Position numbers and translations under genes: made by a program. Positions 49,605 through 58,414 of a stretch of DNA of 64,000 nucleotides are shown here, piece after piece (within the stretch, counting starts at the first letter, position 1; each line of letters opens with the position of its first letter). The notes beneath the pieces were generated by a model that worked only from the letters and a program-made list of their open reading frames with translations, was not told the DNA's origin and made no database searches. The DNA is from JBCDHN01 sp965224535 (GTDB lineage Bacteria; Verrucomicrobiota; Verrucomicrobiia; Verrucomicrobiales; DEV007): assembly GCA_965224535.1 (NCBI GenBank), contig CBDCZR010000027.1, positions 62,001-126,000 of the forward strand. Direction: 5' to 3'.

Positions 49605-51791
49605 ATGACATTCGCCATGAGTCTCGAAAACCCACTTTCGCCCCTGCCCGAGCCCGATTTGGCCGGATTCGACGCCGCCAAACTGATGGAGGACGCGATT
49701 TCCGAAACCCCGGACGCCGAACCACCCATCGCAGGCTGGACCCCGCCGCTGCCGGAAGAATTGGAGCCGCTGATGCCCGGCTACAAAATCACTGCCGTCC
49801 TCGGGCGGGGCGGCATGGGCGCGGTTTACCGCGGGATTCAGGAAAGCCTCGAGCGCGAGGTCGCAATCAAGCTCCTACCGCCCGAACTGGGCCAAGATCC
49901 TGAATTTGCCGCCCGATTTCGGCGCGAGGCCAAGTCCATGGCCAAGCTCAATCATCCTAACATCGTGCAAATCCACGACTTCGGTCAAACCACCGAGGGT
50001 CACCTCTTCTTCGCGATGGAATTTGTCGATGGCACCGACCTCAACCAGCTCATGAAAACCGGCGGGCTCGACCAAATCGGCGCGCTCAACGCGGTAAGCC
50101 AAATCTGCGATGCGCTGGAATACGCCCACTCGCAGGGATTCGTCCATCGCGACATCAAACCGGCCAACATTTTCATCGATTCGCGCGGCAATCTGAAAGT
50201 CGGCGACTTCGGCCTGGCCAAATTGGTCGGCGAAGAGGTGGTTTCCGAAACCGAGCAAATGGGCGGGCTTACCATGACCGGCACCGCGATGGGCACGCCG
50301 CTCTACATGGCGCCGGAGCAGATGGATGACGGCGCTAACGTCGATCATCGCGCCGACATTTACAGCTTGGGCGTGATGTTTTACGAAATGCTCACCGGCG
50401 ACATCCCGCGCGGCGCAGTTCGACCGCCCAGCAAAGTGAAAGCGCTCGATGTGCGCATCGACGGCGTGGTTTTCAAGGCGATGGAACAGGAGCCGGACGC
50501 GCGGTATCAGAGCGCGACGGATTTGCGGACGGATGTGGATGAGGTGCGGACTTCCGGTTCGGACCAAACCCCGGCTGAGCCTAGCAAGTTAGCCGTTTTG
50601 CCCCTGGTGGCGATTTGCGCCGTGGTGGCATTGTTAGTGGGAAGCGTGGCTTGGCTGATGAACGGCGGTAGTCAGGCTCCGGGCGGACCGTTCGGGCAAG
50701 AGCCGGGTGCTGGAGCCGCGGCTCAGGTGACCGGCGATGCCGAGGATGTCGCGGCCGATCCGATTGCCAAACGGCTAACGCATCCGACGCTTCCCAAGCT
50801 ACCGCTTCCCATACCAGAATTGCCTCCACTTCCCGTAGAAAAGTGCCGTTTGGTGGCTTTCTTTCTTGAAAAAGCCGAAGCTGATTCAAATCACCGCAAG
50901 CTCAAGCCGATTCAAAACGATGACTATGACGATTTAGTGAAGTTTGGAAGATTTGGCGGGCCTCAAGCGGTTGCGATTCGCTCCAATGGAGAGGCCGTCT
51001 GGTGGCGTACCAGCGGCAAAATAGTGTCCCCACCGGGCGCTGTGGTTGCAATCCGAAATCGTGACGGGGCCGAGTTGTTTACGTTGAATAAACGGGGCGA
51101 AGCGTGGGTTGCCGGGGATGGTGCGGATTCATTTCCGGGCCTCAAAACTGCCCAAGAAATCGCCGAACTGGCTGCATACGATGGCTTGGCCGTGGCCATT
51201 CACCGTGATGGATCAGTGTCTCTTTATGGGAAAAACGCGAAATCACTTAACCCAAGAAAAGTGTTGGAAGTGGAAGATCCCAGGCGGCTCGCATGGGTGT
51301 CTGAACGTTTTTTATTGGTTATCCGATCCGGGGGACAAATTGCCAAGATCGAAAACGCGCAAATCTCAGAAACGTTTGCTGAGAAAGCCGTGGAAAGCTA
51401 CAATCCGTTCGGTCCCCCCCAACTATTTAGAAATCCAGCAGGAGAGTTCTTCAGTAATGAACCCTCATATGAACACCAAGTCCGTTTTTTCAATCAGGTT
51501 TCCGACCCGATTTTCGCCGTGTTGAGTTATCCTTGGGCGATGGCCGCCAAAACGAAGTTTGGATGGCAGATTAAGTTTCGGCAAAGGACGCAGGGGGAGA
51601 GGTGGCGGTCAGATCCTAAGGTTGAATCCCTGGTTGCTGATGCAGTGGATCTAAGGATCGTACAGGATCTAAACCATCTTTTGGTTCTCGCCCTCCTCCC
51701 CGCCGACACCGTCCCCCGCTCCGGCCTCTGGGATGTAGATGAGTTGATTGCAGCGCGGGCAAATTGGTCATCCTCACCCGTCCAAAAATGA
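49605..51791 (+). CDS. Transmembrane Ser/Thr protein kinase with RCC1-like periplasmic part
   Basis: 728 aa. Cytoplasmic Hanks-type kinase (residues ~60-330): VLGRGGMGAVYRGIQ (Gly loop), VAIKLL (Lys), FVHRDIKPANIFIDSRGN (catalytic loop), VGDFGLAKLVGEEV, and APEQMDDGANVDHRADIYSL. A membrane segment (LAVLPLVAICAVVALLVGSV, ~residues 328-347), a Pro/Gly linker, and a periplasmic part with RCC1-like strands (AIRSNGEAVWWRTSG, AAYDGLAVAIHRDGSVSLYG). A sensor kinase next to a sigma-factor gene is a common PVC arrangement. An ATG at 49617 is an alternative start. Coding-like remnants continue past its stop. Confidence 0.93.
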   Translation: MTFAMSLENPLSPLPEPDLAGFDAAKLMEDAISETPDAEPPIAGWTPPLPEELEPLMPGYKITAVLGRGGMGAVYRGIQESLEREVAIKLLPPELGQDPEFAARFRREAKSMAKLNHPNIVQIHDFGQTTEGHLFFAMEFVDGTDLNQLMKTGGLDQIGALNAVSQICDALEYAHSQGFVHRDIKPANIFIDSRGNLKVGDFGLAKLVGEEVVSETEQMGGLTMTGTAMGTPLYMAPEQMDDGANVDHRADIYSLGVMFYEMLTGDIPRGAVRPPSKVKALDVRIDGVVFKAMEQEPDARYQSATDLRTDVDEVRTSGSDQTPAEPSKLAVLPLVAICAVVALLVGSVAWLMNGGSQAPGGPFGQEPGAGAAAQVTGDAEDVAADPIAKRLTHPTLPKLPLPIPELPPLPVEKCRLVAFFLEKAEADSNHRKLKPIQNDDYDDLVKFGRFGGPQAVAIRSNGEAVWWRTSGKIVSPPGAVVAIRNRDGAELFTLNKRGEAWVAGDGADSFPGLKTAQEIAELAAYDGLAVAIHRDGSVSLYGKNAKSLNPRKVLEVEDPRRLAWVSERFLLVIRSGGQIAKIENAQISETFAEKAVESYNPFGPPQLFRNPAGEFFSNEPSYEHQVRFFNQVSDPIFAVLSYPWAMAAKTKFGWQIKFRQRTQGERWRSDPKVESLVADAVDLRIVQDLNHLLVLALLPADTVPRSGLWDVDELIAARANWSSSPVQK

Positions 51792-52036
51792 AGTGGGATG
51801 GCAAAAGCCGGGTGGAACCGTCGGAGCTGCGTGCTTGAAGGAAAGCGGCGGCGAAGCGCACGTTTGACGAAAAAATGGAGACCAGGTAGCCGATCTCAGT
51901 GAGGTTAGCGAGCTGACGCGCAGCGAAGACTGGACCAGGTGCATACGCCTGCCGATGCAAAAAAACGGTGGTGTGGATTGCGCCACGAATCTGACGAAGG
52001 TCGCGGCCGTCGACGGAATCGTGCTTGGTGCTGTTA
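51792..52036 (+). other. Decayed coding remnant between kinase and IS630 element
   Basis: A frame without start reads GTVGAACLKESGGEAHV, stops (TGA), and then DQVADLSEVSELTRSEDWT and GGVDCATNLTKVAAVDGIVL, up to the insertion sequence. If the element and one TA are removed, this frame continues in phase beyond it. The pattern is similar to RCC1-type repeats, so it may be a leftover of the kinase's periplasmic tail or of a similar gene. Low confidence. Confidence 0.35.
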
Positions 52037-53153
52037 TTAATCCGAAAATTAAATAGCCGACACCTAATGATGTGGTATTGTTAGGGATGAAGAGAGACGC
52101 CAGAAAGCTTTCGCCTGACCAGCAAGAGCACCTCCGAATGACTGCGGTGCGTATGGTTGTTGAAGAAGGCTACACCCAACGGGAAACAGCTCGTGCGCTT
52201 GGAGTAAGTCGGCAAGAAGTAAACCGGTGGTGTCGTAAGTATGAAAAGAGAGGGTGGGACGCACTTCGAGCAGTGAAGCGGGGTCGTAAGGTCGGCGAAA
52301 AACGGTTACTATTGCCTTGGCAGTGCGCCACGATTGTTAATCTGATCACCGATAATATGCCCGATCAATTGAAATTGCCATTTGTCCTTTGGACGAGGGC
52401 TGCGGTTAGAGATTTGATCGAAGAAAAGTTTGGGATCACCTTGAGTCTAATTACAATGGGAAACTATTTAAAGCGCTGGGGTATGACTCCTCAAGTTCCA
52501 ATTCGCAAGGCCTACCAACAGAATAGCGAGTCTGTCCGGCGCTGGCGTGAGGAGGAGTATCCAGCTATTGAAAAGCGAGCCAAGGAAGAGGGCGCAACCA
52601 TATTTTGGGGCGATGAAGGCAAAACCACTAACGAAGTTCACGCTGGACGAAGTTATTCGAAGAAGGGCAAGACTCCCGAAGTTCGCGAGAGCGGCAAAAA
52701 GCTGAAGCTCAACCACATTTCGGCTGTCACCAACAAGGGAGAAATGCGATTCATGACCTACACAGCTCGAATGACCCAACTCAAGTACATCCTCTTTCTG
52801 GGTAGATTGATTCAGAGCCACGATCGAAAAGTGTTCTTTATTGCAGACAATCTTTCTGTGCATCATGGCAAAAAAGTCAAAGCGTGGGCCAAGGCGAACG
52901 AGTCCGAGATAGAGCTCTTCTACATTCCCGCGTACTCCCCTGAACTCAATCCAGATGAATATCTGAATCGCGATATCAAGAAGAACGTCCACGGGAAGAA
53001 GGCGCCAAGGACCCTCGCTGAATTGAAGGCTAATGTCATAAGCTTCCTGAGAATGCTTCAGAAATCCCCAAGCAGAGTAATCCAGTATTTCAACAGCCCA
53101 AAAGTAAAATTCTGTGCCGCGTGAAGTGTCGGCTATTTAATTTTCGGATTAAT
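52037..53153 (+). mobile_element. Complete IS630-family insertion sequence
   Basis: 1117 bp. Perfect 27-bp terminal inverted repeats: ttaatccgaaaattaaatag at the left, its complement at the right end (finishing ...cggattaa). The TA dinucleotide is duplicated at both sides (52035-52036 and 53154-53155), as expected for IS630/Tc1-mariner-like elements. One intact transposase gene. It looks recently inserted. Confidence 0.95.
52087..53124 (+). CDS. IS630-family transposase
   Basis: 345 aa. N-terminal helix-turn-helix (GYTQRETARALGVSRQEVNR), then the DDE core: IFWGDEGKT (first Asp), VFFIADNLSVHHGKKVK (second Asp), and IPAYSPELNPDEYLNRDIKK (third acidic residue of the IS630 type). The ATG at 52087 is preferred to a GTG at 52072. 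The chain is intact, so the element may be active. It lies between the kinase and the DUF2779 gene, on the same strand as both. Confidence 0.93.
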   Translation: MKRDARKLSPDQQEHLRMTAVRMVVEEGYTQRETARALGVSRQEVNRWCRKYEKRGWDALRAVKRGRKVGEKRLLLPWQCATIVNLITDNMPDQLKLPFVLWTRAAVRDLIEEKFGITLSLITMGNYLKRWGMTPQVPIRKAYQQNSESVRRWREEEYPAIEKRAKEEGATIFWGDEGKTTNEVHAGRSYSKKGKTPEVRESGKKLKLNHISAVTNKGEMRFMTYTARMTQLKYILFLGRLIQSHDRKVFFIADNLSVHHGKKVKAWAKANESEIELFYIPAYSPELNPDEYLNRDIKKNVHGKKAPRTLAELKANVISFLRMLQKSPSRVIQYFNSPKVKFCAA

Positions 53154-53250
53154 AGCAGCCATGAGTCTGTTCTGTCAACGTTTGCTGAATTGGCAGCAAA
53201 ATGGTTTGGCGCAACGATGCGGGAACTGGGGAATTTAGAACCGAGGCACG

Positions 53251-53327
53251 AAAAACGGCTGACAACGCCGGTTTTTAGCATCATGTTAGGGCCCGATGGC
53301 CAAACCACTCTACCTCACCAAGAGCGA
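53251..53327. repeat. 77-bp direct repeat, right copy (head of DUF2779 gene)
   Basis: Partner of the repeat at 48601-48678. Here the sequence runs on into the intact DUF2779 gene (ATG at 53296), so this is the original copy. Starts at aaaaacggctgacaacgccg and ends aagagcga. Confidence 0.85.
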
Positions 53328-55218
53328 TTTCAAAAAAGCGCGCGAATGTCCCGCCAAGCTCTATTTCAAGAAGCGAAAATACGCCAGCCGCCTGGATGAC
53401 GACCCTTACCTGGGCTTTTTGGCCGATGGCGGGTTCATGGTTGAAACGATGGCTCGCGCGCTGTATCCGGATGGCAAAACGATCGGCGATTGGGGTAACC
53501 CGAAGAAGGCGCACGAGGCCACGGAGCACGCTGTCCGCGAGGGCGATGGCGCTTGGTTTGAGCCGACTGTGCTGGATGCGCCCTACCTCATTCGCGTCGA
53601 TATTTTGCGGCGCGACGGCAACGTGCTGGAGCTGATTGAAGTCAAGTCCACCTCCGTTGAGATGCTCGACGATGAGGACGACCCGGCCTCCCCGTTTCGC
53701 GGCAAACGCGGCGCAATCACCAGCCGTTGGCAGCCTTATTTGGAGGACGTCACCTTTCAGACCCTGGTGCTGGAAAGCGCGTTTCCCGGGTTGGAGGTTA
53801 GGCCATTTCTCTGCGTGGTCGATAAGTCTCGCAATGCCACCGCGGCATCCACCTACGACCGCTTCCGCATGGTTGCTCCGCCTGCCGGCCAGCCGCGGTG
53901 GCGGGCGGAATTCGAGTACCTGGGCGATCCCGCCGATCTCCAAACCGATCACGTTCTCGCCATCGTCGACGTTTCTCGCGAAGTGGCCGAATTGCGCGAT
54001 GAAGTCGACGAAGCGCGCGCGAAATTCGCGGCGTCGCTGCGGCGCGGCAAAGTGCGCAAAATCGACGCCGCTCCGCGCTACGAATGCAAAAAGTGTGAAT
54101 TTCGGCTCAAAGACCCCAAGGCGGGCAAGGCCGGATTCGCGGAATGCTGGGGCAAGTTGGCGAAGCAGGAGCCGCACATCCTGGACCTCTACCGCGTGGA
54201 TCTCCTGGGCGGGCGCGACCGCGATGTGCCCGCGGAAATGGCCTCGGCCGGCAACGTCTGTTTCGACGCGATTCCGGAGGACGCCTTTCGCGACGGAGTC
54301 ACTGCCGAGCGTCAACGCATCCAAATCGGCTCTACCGCGGCTGATGAGGAATGGGTAGCCCCGAATCTGGCGGAAAGCCTGCTCGCCCACCCTTATCCGC
54401 TCCATTTCATCGATTTTGAGGGCTCGCGCATTGCGCTGCCCTACCACGCCGGCATGCGGCCTTACGAGCAGGTGGGCTTCCAGTGGAGTTGCCACACCAT
54501 TCGCGAACCGGGCGGCGAAATCGAGCACGCGGAGTGGCTGAACGACCGGGACGCGTTCCCGAATTTTCAGTTCGCGCAGACGCTGATGGAACACGTGGGC
54601 AGCGCCGGCACGCTCTACATTTGGTCGCCCTACGAGCTAACCATGTTGCGCGATGTGCGCGAGCAGATGGTGAAATACGGCAACGCCGATCCGGAACTGG
54701 CGCTCTGGCTGGAGGACGTGGAAGCCGGCCGCGACGACTGGGTCATCGACCTTTGCGCCCAAGCGCGGAAATTCTATTTTCACCCCGAAATGAAGGGCAG
54801 CGTCTCGATCAAGGCCGTTTTTCCGGCCATTTGGCGGTCTAACCCGGATGTTCGCCGGCTTTCGTGCTTCGATGGGTTCGGCCACACGGACGATCCCTAT
54901 CAGGCGCTGCCTGCCTTGCCGATTGGCGATGATGAAGAGGTGGTGCGCGAAGGCACGGGCGCGATCCGCGTCTACCAGGACCTGATGTTTGGCCTGGCGG
55001 GGCAGGACCCGGAAACGCGCGCCGCCTACCGCAAGCTGCTGCTGCAGTACTGCCACCTGGACACCGCGGCCATGGTCGCCATTTGGTGGCACTGGACCCA
55101 GCCGCGCATGGAGCGGAGCTGGATTCGGCGTTTGTTAGGATTGCCGGCTCGGGCGGCAAACCGGCCGGCGGCGAATTCGCGGGCGGTGCAACCGGAGCGG
55201 GAAGCCTTGAGCAGTTGA
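53296..55218 (+). CDS. DUF2779 protein: Cas4-like Fe-S nuclease fused to DEDD-type exonuclease domain
   Basis: 640 aa. The N-terminal half is a PD-(D/E)xK nuclease of Cas4 type: YLTKSDFKKARECPAKLYFK (Cys18), catalytic VDILRRDGNVLELIEVKST (Asp102, Glu115, Lys117), and a three-Cys group YECKKCEF...AECWGKL (Cys264, Cys267, Cys284). One N-terminal and three C-terminal cysteines is the layout for a 4Fe-4S cluster in Cas4/AddB proteins. The C-terminal DUF2779 half has HFIDFEGSRIALPYHAGMRP (DxE motif at 373/375) and YCHLDTAAMVAIW, typical RNase H-like exonuclease signs. Probably acts on DNA ends. The biological role is unknown; not linked to CRISPR here. Confidence 0.88.
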   Translation: MAKPLYLTKSDFKKARECPAKLYFKKRKYASRLDDDPYLGFLADGGFMVETMARALYPDGKTIGDWGNPKKAHEATEHAVREGDGAWFEPTVLDAPYLIRVDILRRDGNVLELIEVKSTSVEMLDDEDDPASPFRGKRGAITSRWQPYLEDVTFQTLVLESAFPGLEVRPFLCVVDKSRNATAASTYDRFRMVAPPAGQPRWRAEFEYLGDPADLQTDHVLAIVDVSREVAELRDEVDEARAKFAASLRRGKVRKIDAAPRYECKKCEFRLKDPKAGKAGFAECWGKLAKQEPHILDLYRVDLLGGRDRDVPAEMASAGNVCFDAIPEDAFRDGVTAERQRIQIGSTAADEEWVAPNLAESLLAHPYPLHFIDFEGSRIALPYHAGMRPYEQVGFQWSCHTIREPGGEIEHAEWLNDRDAFPNFQFAQTLMEHVGSAGTLYIWSPYELTMLRDVREQMVKYGNADPELALWLEDVEAGRDDWVIDLCAQARKFYFHPEMKGSVSIKAVFPAIWRSNPDVRRLSCFDGFGHTDDPYQALPALPIGDDEEVVREGTGAIRVYQDLMFGLAGQDPETRAAYRKLLLQYCHLDTAAMVAIWWHWTQPRMERSWIRRLLGLPARAANRPAANSRAVQPEREALSS

Positions 55219-55258
55219 GGCACGTTGCGTTGCGTTGCGCTCTGATTTTCGCGCCTGC

Positions 55259-56049
55259 TCACCAAGCGCTCCACCCGCCGTCCACGGCCAGGTTGTGACC
55301 GGTCAGGTAGCTGCCGGCGTCGGAGGCCAGCAGAATCAAGGCGCCCTTGAGTTCGTGCGGCAACCCCATCCGCTGCATCGGGCTCTTGGCGTTGAGACGC
55401 TCGACTAGCCGAGGATCGACGTTAGGCGGTGGGAAGGGGCCCGGGCTGAGGCAATTGACCCGGACGCCGTCTTTGGCCCAGTAAACCGCCAAATGCCGCG
55501 TCATGTGCACGATGCCGCCTTTTTGGGTGTGGTAGGCCACGCTGCTGGCCGGGCAAAGGCCGTCGTAGGCATCCGGATAAGAGCCGACCACCCCGTACAT
55601 GGAGCCGATCATGATGATGCTGGCCGGTTGGCCGCGTTTTGCGGCGTGATCGCGCATTTCTCGCGCCAGCAGGAAGTAGCCGCTGGCGTTGGCCAGGTGA
55701 TCTTCGAATCCCGCGCGGTCGATGGAGGTTAGATCGTCGATGGCGCCCGCCTGGCCGTTGTTGACCAAAATGTCCAGGCCGCCGGTTCGTTCGGCAGCAT
55801 CGCGAAAGCCGCGGATTGGAGCGAATCGTCGTTTTTGTGATCCAGTTCCACGCCATGGTGACGCTGATTTCCGCTCGAAGGGAGATTTGCCGCGGCTCGT
55901 TCGGCGCGATCCAGCTTTCGGCTCCCCACCACCACCGATGCGCCGGCCTCCGCGAGAGCTTCGGCCAAAGCTGCGCCAAGGTAGCCGGAGCCGCCGGTGA
56001 TGAGCGCGGAACGTCCGGTGAGGTCGAGGAGTTGGTGGAGGGTGGGCAT
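55259..56049 (-). pseudogene. Short-chain dehydrogenase/reductase, one frame break
   Basis: Starts at the ATG at 56049 with LTGRSALITGGSGYLGAALA (TGxxxGxG, cofactor site). At about 55812-55818 the frame changes; the other frame then has GLDILVNNGQAGAIDDL (the NNAG-type motif), SIIMIGSMYGVVGSYPDAYD, VAYHTQKGGIVHMTRHLAVY (catalytic Tyr-x-x-x-Lys) and LLASDAGSYLTGHNLAVDGG to the stop. Inserting or deleting one base near there gives a normal 260-residue SDR of FabG type. Divergent from the SSS symporter. Confidence 0.85.
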
Positions 56050-56122
56050 GATTCGCCAACCAACGCGCCGCATCGAAAATCCGCAAACTCGTTCTGGACG
56101 CCGCGGCCGATTTGCTCCCACA

Positions 56123-57727
56123 ATGCTCCTTCCCATGAATCGCGTGACCCGACTTTCCCTGGCCGTCCTTGCTTGCTCCCTCACCGTAGCGCAAGGCGCG
56201 GGCTCGCCCCCGCAGGCAAAGGCTCCGGGGTTGGCCGTGGTCGATTGGATCATCATCGTTGCCTATGCCCTCGGGACTATCGTCCTGGGCTGGTATTTCA
56301 GCCGGCGGCAGCGCACCACGCGGGAATACTTTACCGGCTCGGGCAAGATGCCTTCGCTGTTCATCGGCGTGTCGCTGTTTGCCACGTTGTTAAGCACGAT
56401 TTCCTACCTGTCGATGCCCGGCGAGGCGCTGGGCAAGGGACCGGCGTGGATGGCGACGTTATTGTGTTACCCGGTCATTTTTTGGGTGGTTGGTTATGTT
56501 TTGCTGCCGGTTTACATGCGCCAGCGCGTCACCAGCGCCTACGAGTTGCTGGAAGATCGCCTGGGCCGGGAAACGCGGCTTTTGGGGGCGATCATGTTCG
56601 TGCTGCTGCGGCTGGTGTGGATGTCGCTGCTCATCTATCTCACCGCCAAAGCGCTGGCCATCATCATTGGCGTGGATGCCAAGTGGGAGCCGCTCATCGT
56701 CCTCATCGCCGGGTTCGTCGCGGTCATCTACACGTCCATGGGCGGCCTGCGCGCGGTGGTCATCACCGATTTCATGCAGACCATCCTGCTTTACGGCGGC
56801 GCATTGCTCGTCATTGGCACCATCACCGTCAAAATGGGCGGTTTTGGCTGGTTTCCCACGGAATGGCATGCGAATTGGGACCGGCAGCCGATTTTTAGCT
56901 GGGATCCCTCCACCCGCATCACTGTGGTGGGCGCATTGCTGTCCGTAATGTGTTGGCACATCTGCACTGCCGGGGGCGACCAAGTCTCGGTCCAGCGCTT
57001 CATGGCCACGGAAAACGCCAAGGCAGCCCGCCGCTCCGTCGCCACCCAACTCATTGTCGGCGTCATCGTCATCCTCACGCTTTCCCTGGCCGGTTTTGCC
57101 TTGCTGGGCTACTTCGAGACCAATCCCTCCCTGCTCCCCGACGGGATGTTGCTAAAAAACGACGCCGACAAGATGTTCCCGCATTTCATCGCGACCGGCT
57201 TGCCGCCGGTGGTTTCCGGGCTGGTGGTTGCGGCCATGTTCGCCGCGGCGATGTCCAGCGTCGATTCCGGCATCAACTCCATCACCGCCGTGGTCATGAC
57301 CGACATGCTGGGGGCAAAAACCGGCGATGGCGGCGACGAAGAGCGCCGATTTCGCCAAGCGCGCCATTTTGCCTTCGTCATCGGCGCGATCGTCGTTAGT
57401 GGCAGCTCGATTATGAAGTACGTGCCCGGCAACATTACCGCGGTCACTGGCAAAACCGCCAATTTGCTGACGGCGCCGATTTTTGGCCTGTTTTTCTTCG
57501 CGCTCTTCGTTCCGTTCGCCAAACCGTTGGGAGTTTGGTTAGGCTGTGCGGCGGGAATGCTCACCGCGGTGTTGGTGGCCTTTTCCGGGCCCATTTTTGG
57601 GGTCGATCCGGAAACCGGCCTCGACCCGATCAGCTTCCAATGGATCCAGCCGTTGGCCTTGCTGGTGAATCTGGCGGTGGGTTTGGCGGTTAGCTGGTTT
57701 CTGCGGGAAAACGAAGCGAACGCCTGA
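56123..57727 (+). CDS. Sodium:solute symporter (SSS family)
   Basis: 534 aa from the ATG at 56123 (530 from 56135). About 13 membrane segments. Characteristic SSS pieces: WYFSRRQRTTREYFTGSGKM, SLFATLLSTISYLSMPGEAL (Na+-site helix), GGLRAVVITDFMQTILLYGG, and LVVAAMFAAAMSSVDSGINS (signature with paired Ser residues). Members import sugars, amino acids or carboxylates with Na+; sugar uptake suits the neighbourhood. The N-terminal 25 residues may be a signal. A strong hairpin terminator follows. Confidence 0.93.
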   Translation: MLLPMNRVTRLSLAVLACSLTVAQGAGSPPQAKAPGLAVVDWIIIVAYALGTIVLGWYFSRRQRTTREYFTGSGKMPSLFIGVSLFATLLSTISYLSMPGEALGKGPAWMATLLCYPVIFWVVGYVLLPVYMRQRVTSAYELLEDRLGRETRLLGAIMFVLLRLVWMSLLIYLTAKALAIIIGVDAKWEPLIVLIAGFVAVIYTSMGGLRAVVITDFMQTILLYGGALLVIGTITVKMGGFGWFPTEWHANWDRQPIFSWDPSTRITVVGALLSVMCWHICTAGGDQVSVQRFMATENAKAARRSVATQLIVGVIVILTLSLAGFALLGYFETNPSLLPDGMLLKNDADKMFPHFIATGLPPVVSGLVVAAMFAAAMSSVDSGINSITAVVMTDMLGAKTGDGGDEERRFRQARHFAFVIGAIVVSGSSIMKYVPGNITAVTGKTANLLTAPIFGLFFFALFVPFAKPLGVWLGCAAGMLTAVLVAFSGPIFGVDPETGLDPISFQWIQPLALLVNLAVGLAVSWFLRENEANA

Positions 57728-57766
57728 GAAAATGCCGAATTCCGGCCGCCGAGCGTGATTTCTCGG

Positions 57767-57808
57767 CACAAAAAAGGCCGATTGCGAACGCGACCGGCTT
57801 TTTTTGTG
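57767..57808. terminator. Hairpin terminator after SSS symporter gene
   Basis: Arms cacaaaaaaggccg and cggctttttttgtg close over a loop of about 14 bases. The T-run makes a good rho-independent terminator for the plus-strand symporter; the A-run on the other side also serves the minus-strand small genes. Confidence 0.8.
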
Positions 57809-57924
57809 CGCCTCCCCTTGAGAAGGCTGGCGCCATTTGGTGAGGCCGCTAAAATCGGCCCCGGTTCATGTGGATGGCGCAAAGAGTTTCAAGCTTCGCG
57901 CCGTGTGTGCGCATGGGAAGGATT

Positions 57925-58122
57925 TCAATTCAGTCCATGAAGCGGATTGGCGTTGTTTTTTGAGCCCAGCGCCAGCAAGAGGTGGGTCAAGCTAGGGCAG
58001 TAGCGGACAATGTCTTCAGCCAACTCGCGAAGTTCCTCTTCAGATGCAATCGGCTCGGTCAATTCGCGGTCGACGGCATGAATGAGGTCTTGGGTCTCTG
58101 GGTTGGAATCGTTGAGGTTCAT
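57925..58122 (-). CDS. Small acidic hypothetical protein
   Basis: 65 aa. NDSNPETQDLIHAVDRELTE, then ELRELAEDIVRYCPSLTHLL; helical, with no known family. It is 55 bases behind the ribbon-helix-helix-like gene on the same strand, which suggests a pair, e.g. regulator and partner, but neither a toxin fold nor a catalytic residue is apparent. Confidence 0.5.
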   Translation of the reverse strand: MNLNDSNPETQDLIHAVDRELTEPIASEEELRELAEDIVRYCPSLTHLLLALGSKNNANPLHGLN

Positions 58123-58177
58123 AGGGTGTGTGGCGTACTATTTGGTGGTTCTTCGTTTGGAGTGGATTAACTGCGCC

Positions 58178-58414
58178 TCACATCTCTAGGTTGGTGGTTT
58201 CGTTAGGAAAATTGGTGTCTTTTTCAGAGGGCGGCTTTAGTTCACCGGTTTTGATCATTTCGCGAATTTTTTCTCCTAGTAAATCGTTCGCGGTTTCGGC
58301 GACGTTTTTGCCATGCAGCCCTTTGACGGTGAGTTCTTGGAGGTAGTCGCGCACCGTGGGCGTGATGGAAACAGTGATCTGCACTGCATCAACCAGATTT
58401 TTCGCTCGCGGCAC
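58178..58414 (-). CDS. Ribbon-helix-helix-like small protein
   Basis: 78 aa. LVDAVQITVSITPTVRDYLQ, then GKNVAETANDLLGEKIREMI: a short strand followed by two helices as in MetJ/Arc-type repressors and antitoxins. A dimeric DNA-binding protein is likely. It lies upstream of the 65-aa gene, possibly a two-gene unit; operator repeats could be the ones at 58581-58630. Confidence 0.55.
   Translation of the reverse strand: MPRAKNLVDAVQITVSITPTVRDYLQELTVKGLHGKNVAETANDLLGEKIREMIKTGELKPPSEKDTNFPNETTNLEM

Noticed and set aside
55816..56898. Plus-strand ORF of 360 codons
   Set aside because: Wrong frame over the symporter gene; His/Arg-rich translation typical of a shadow.
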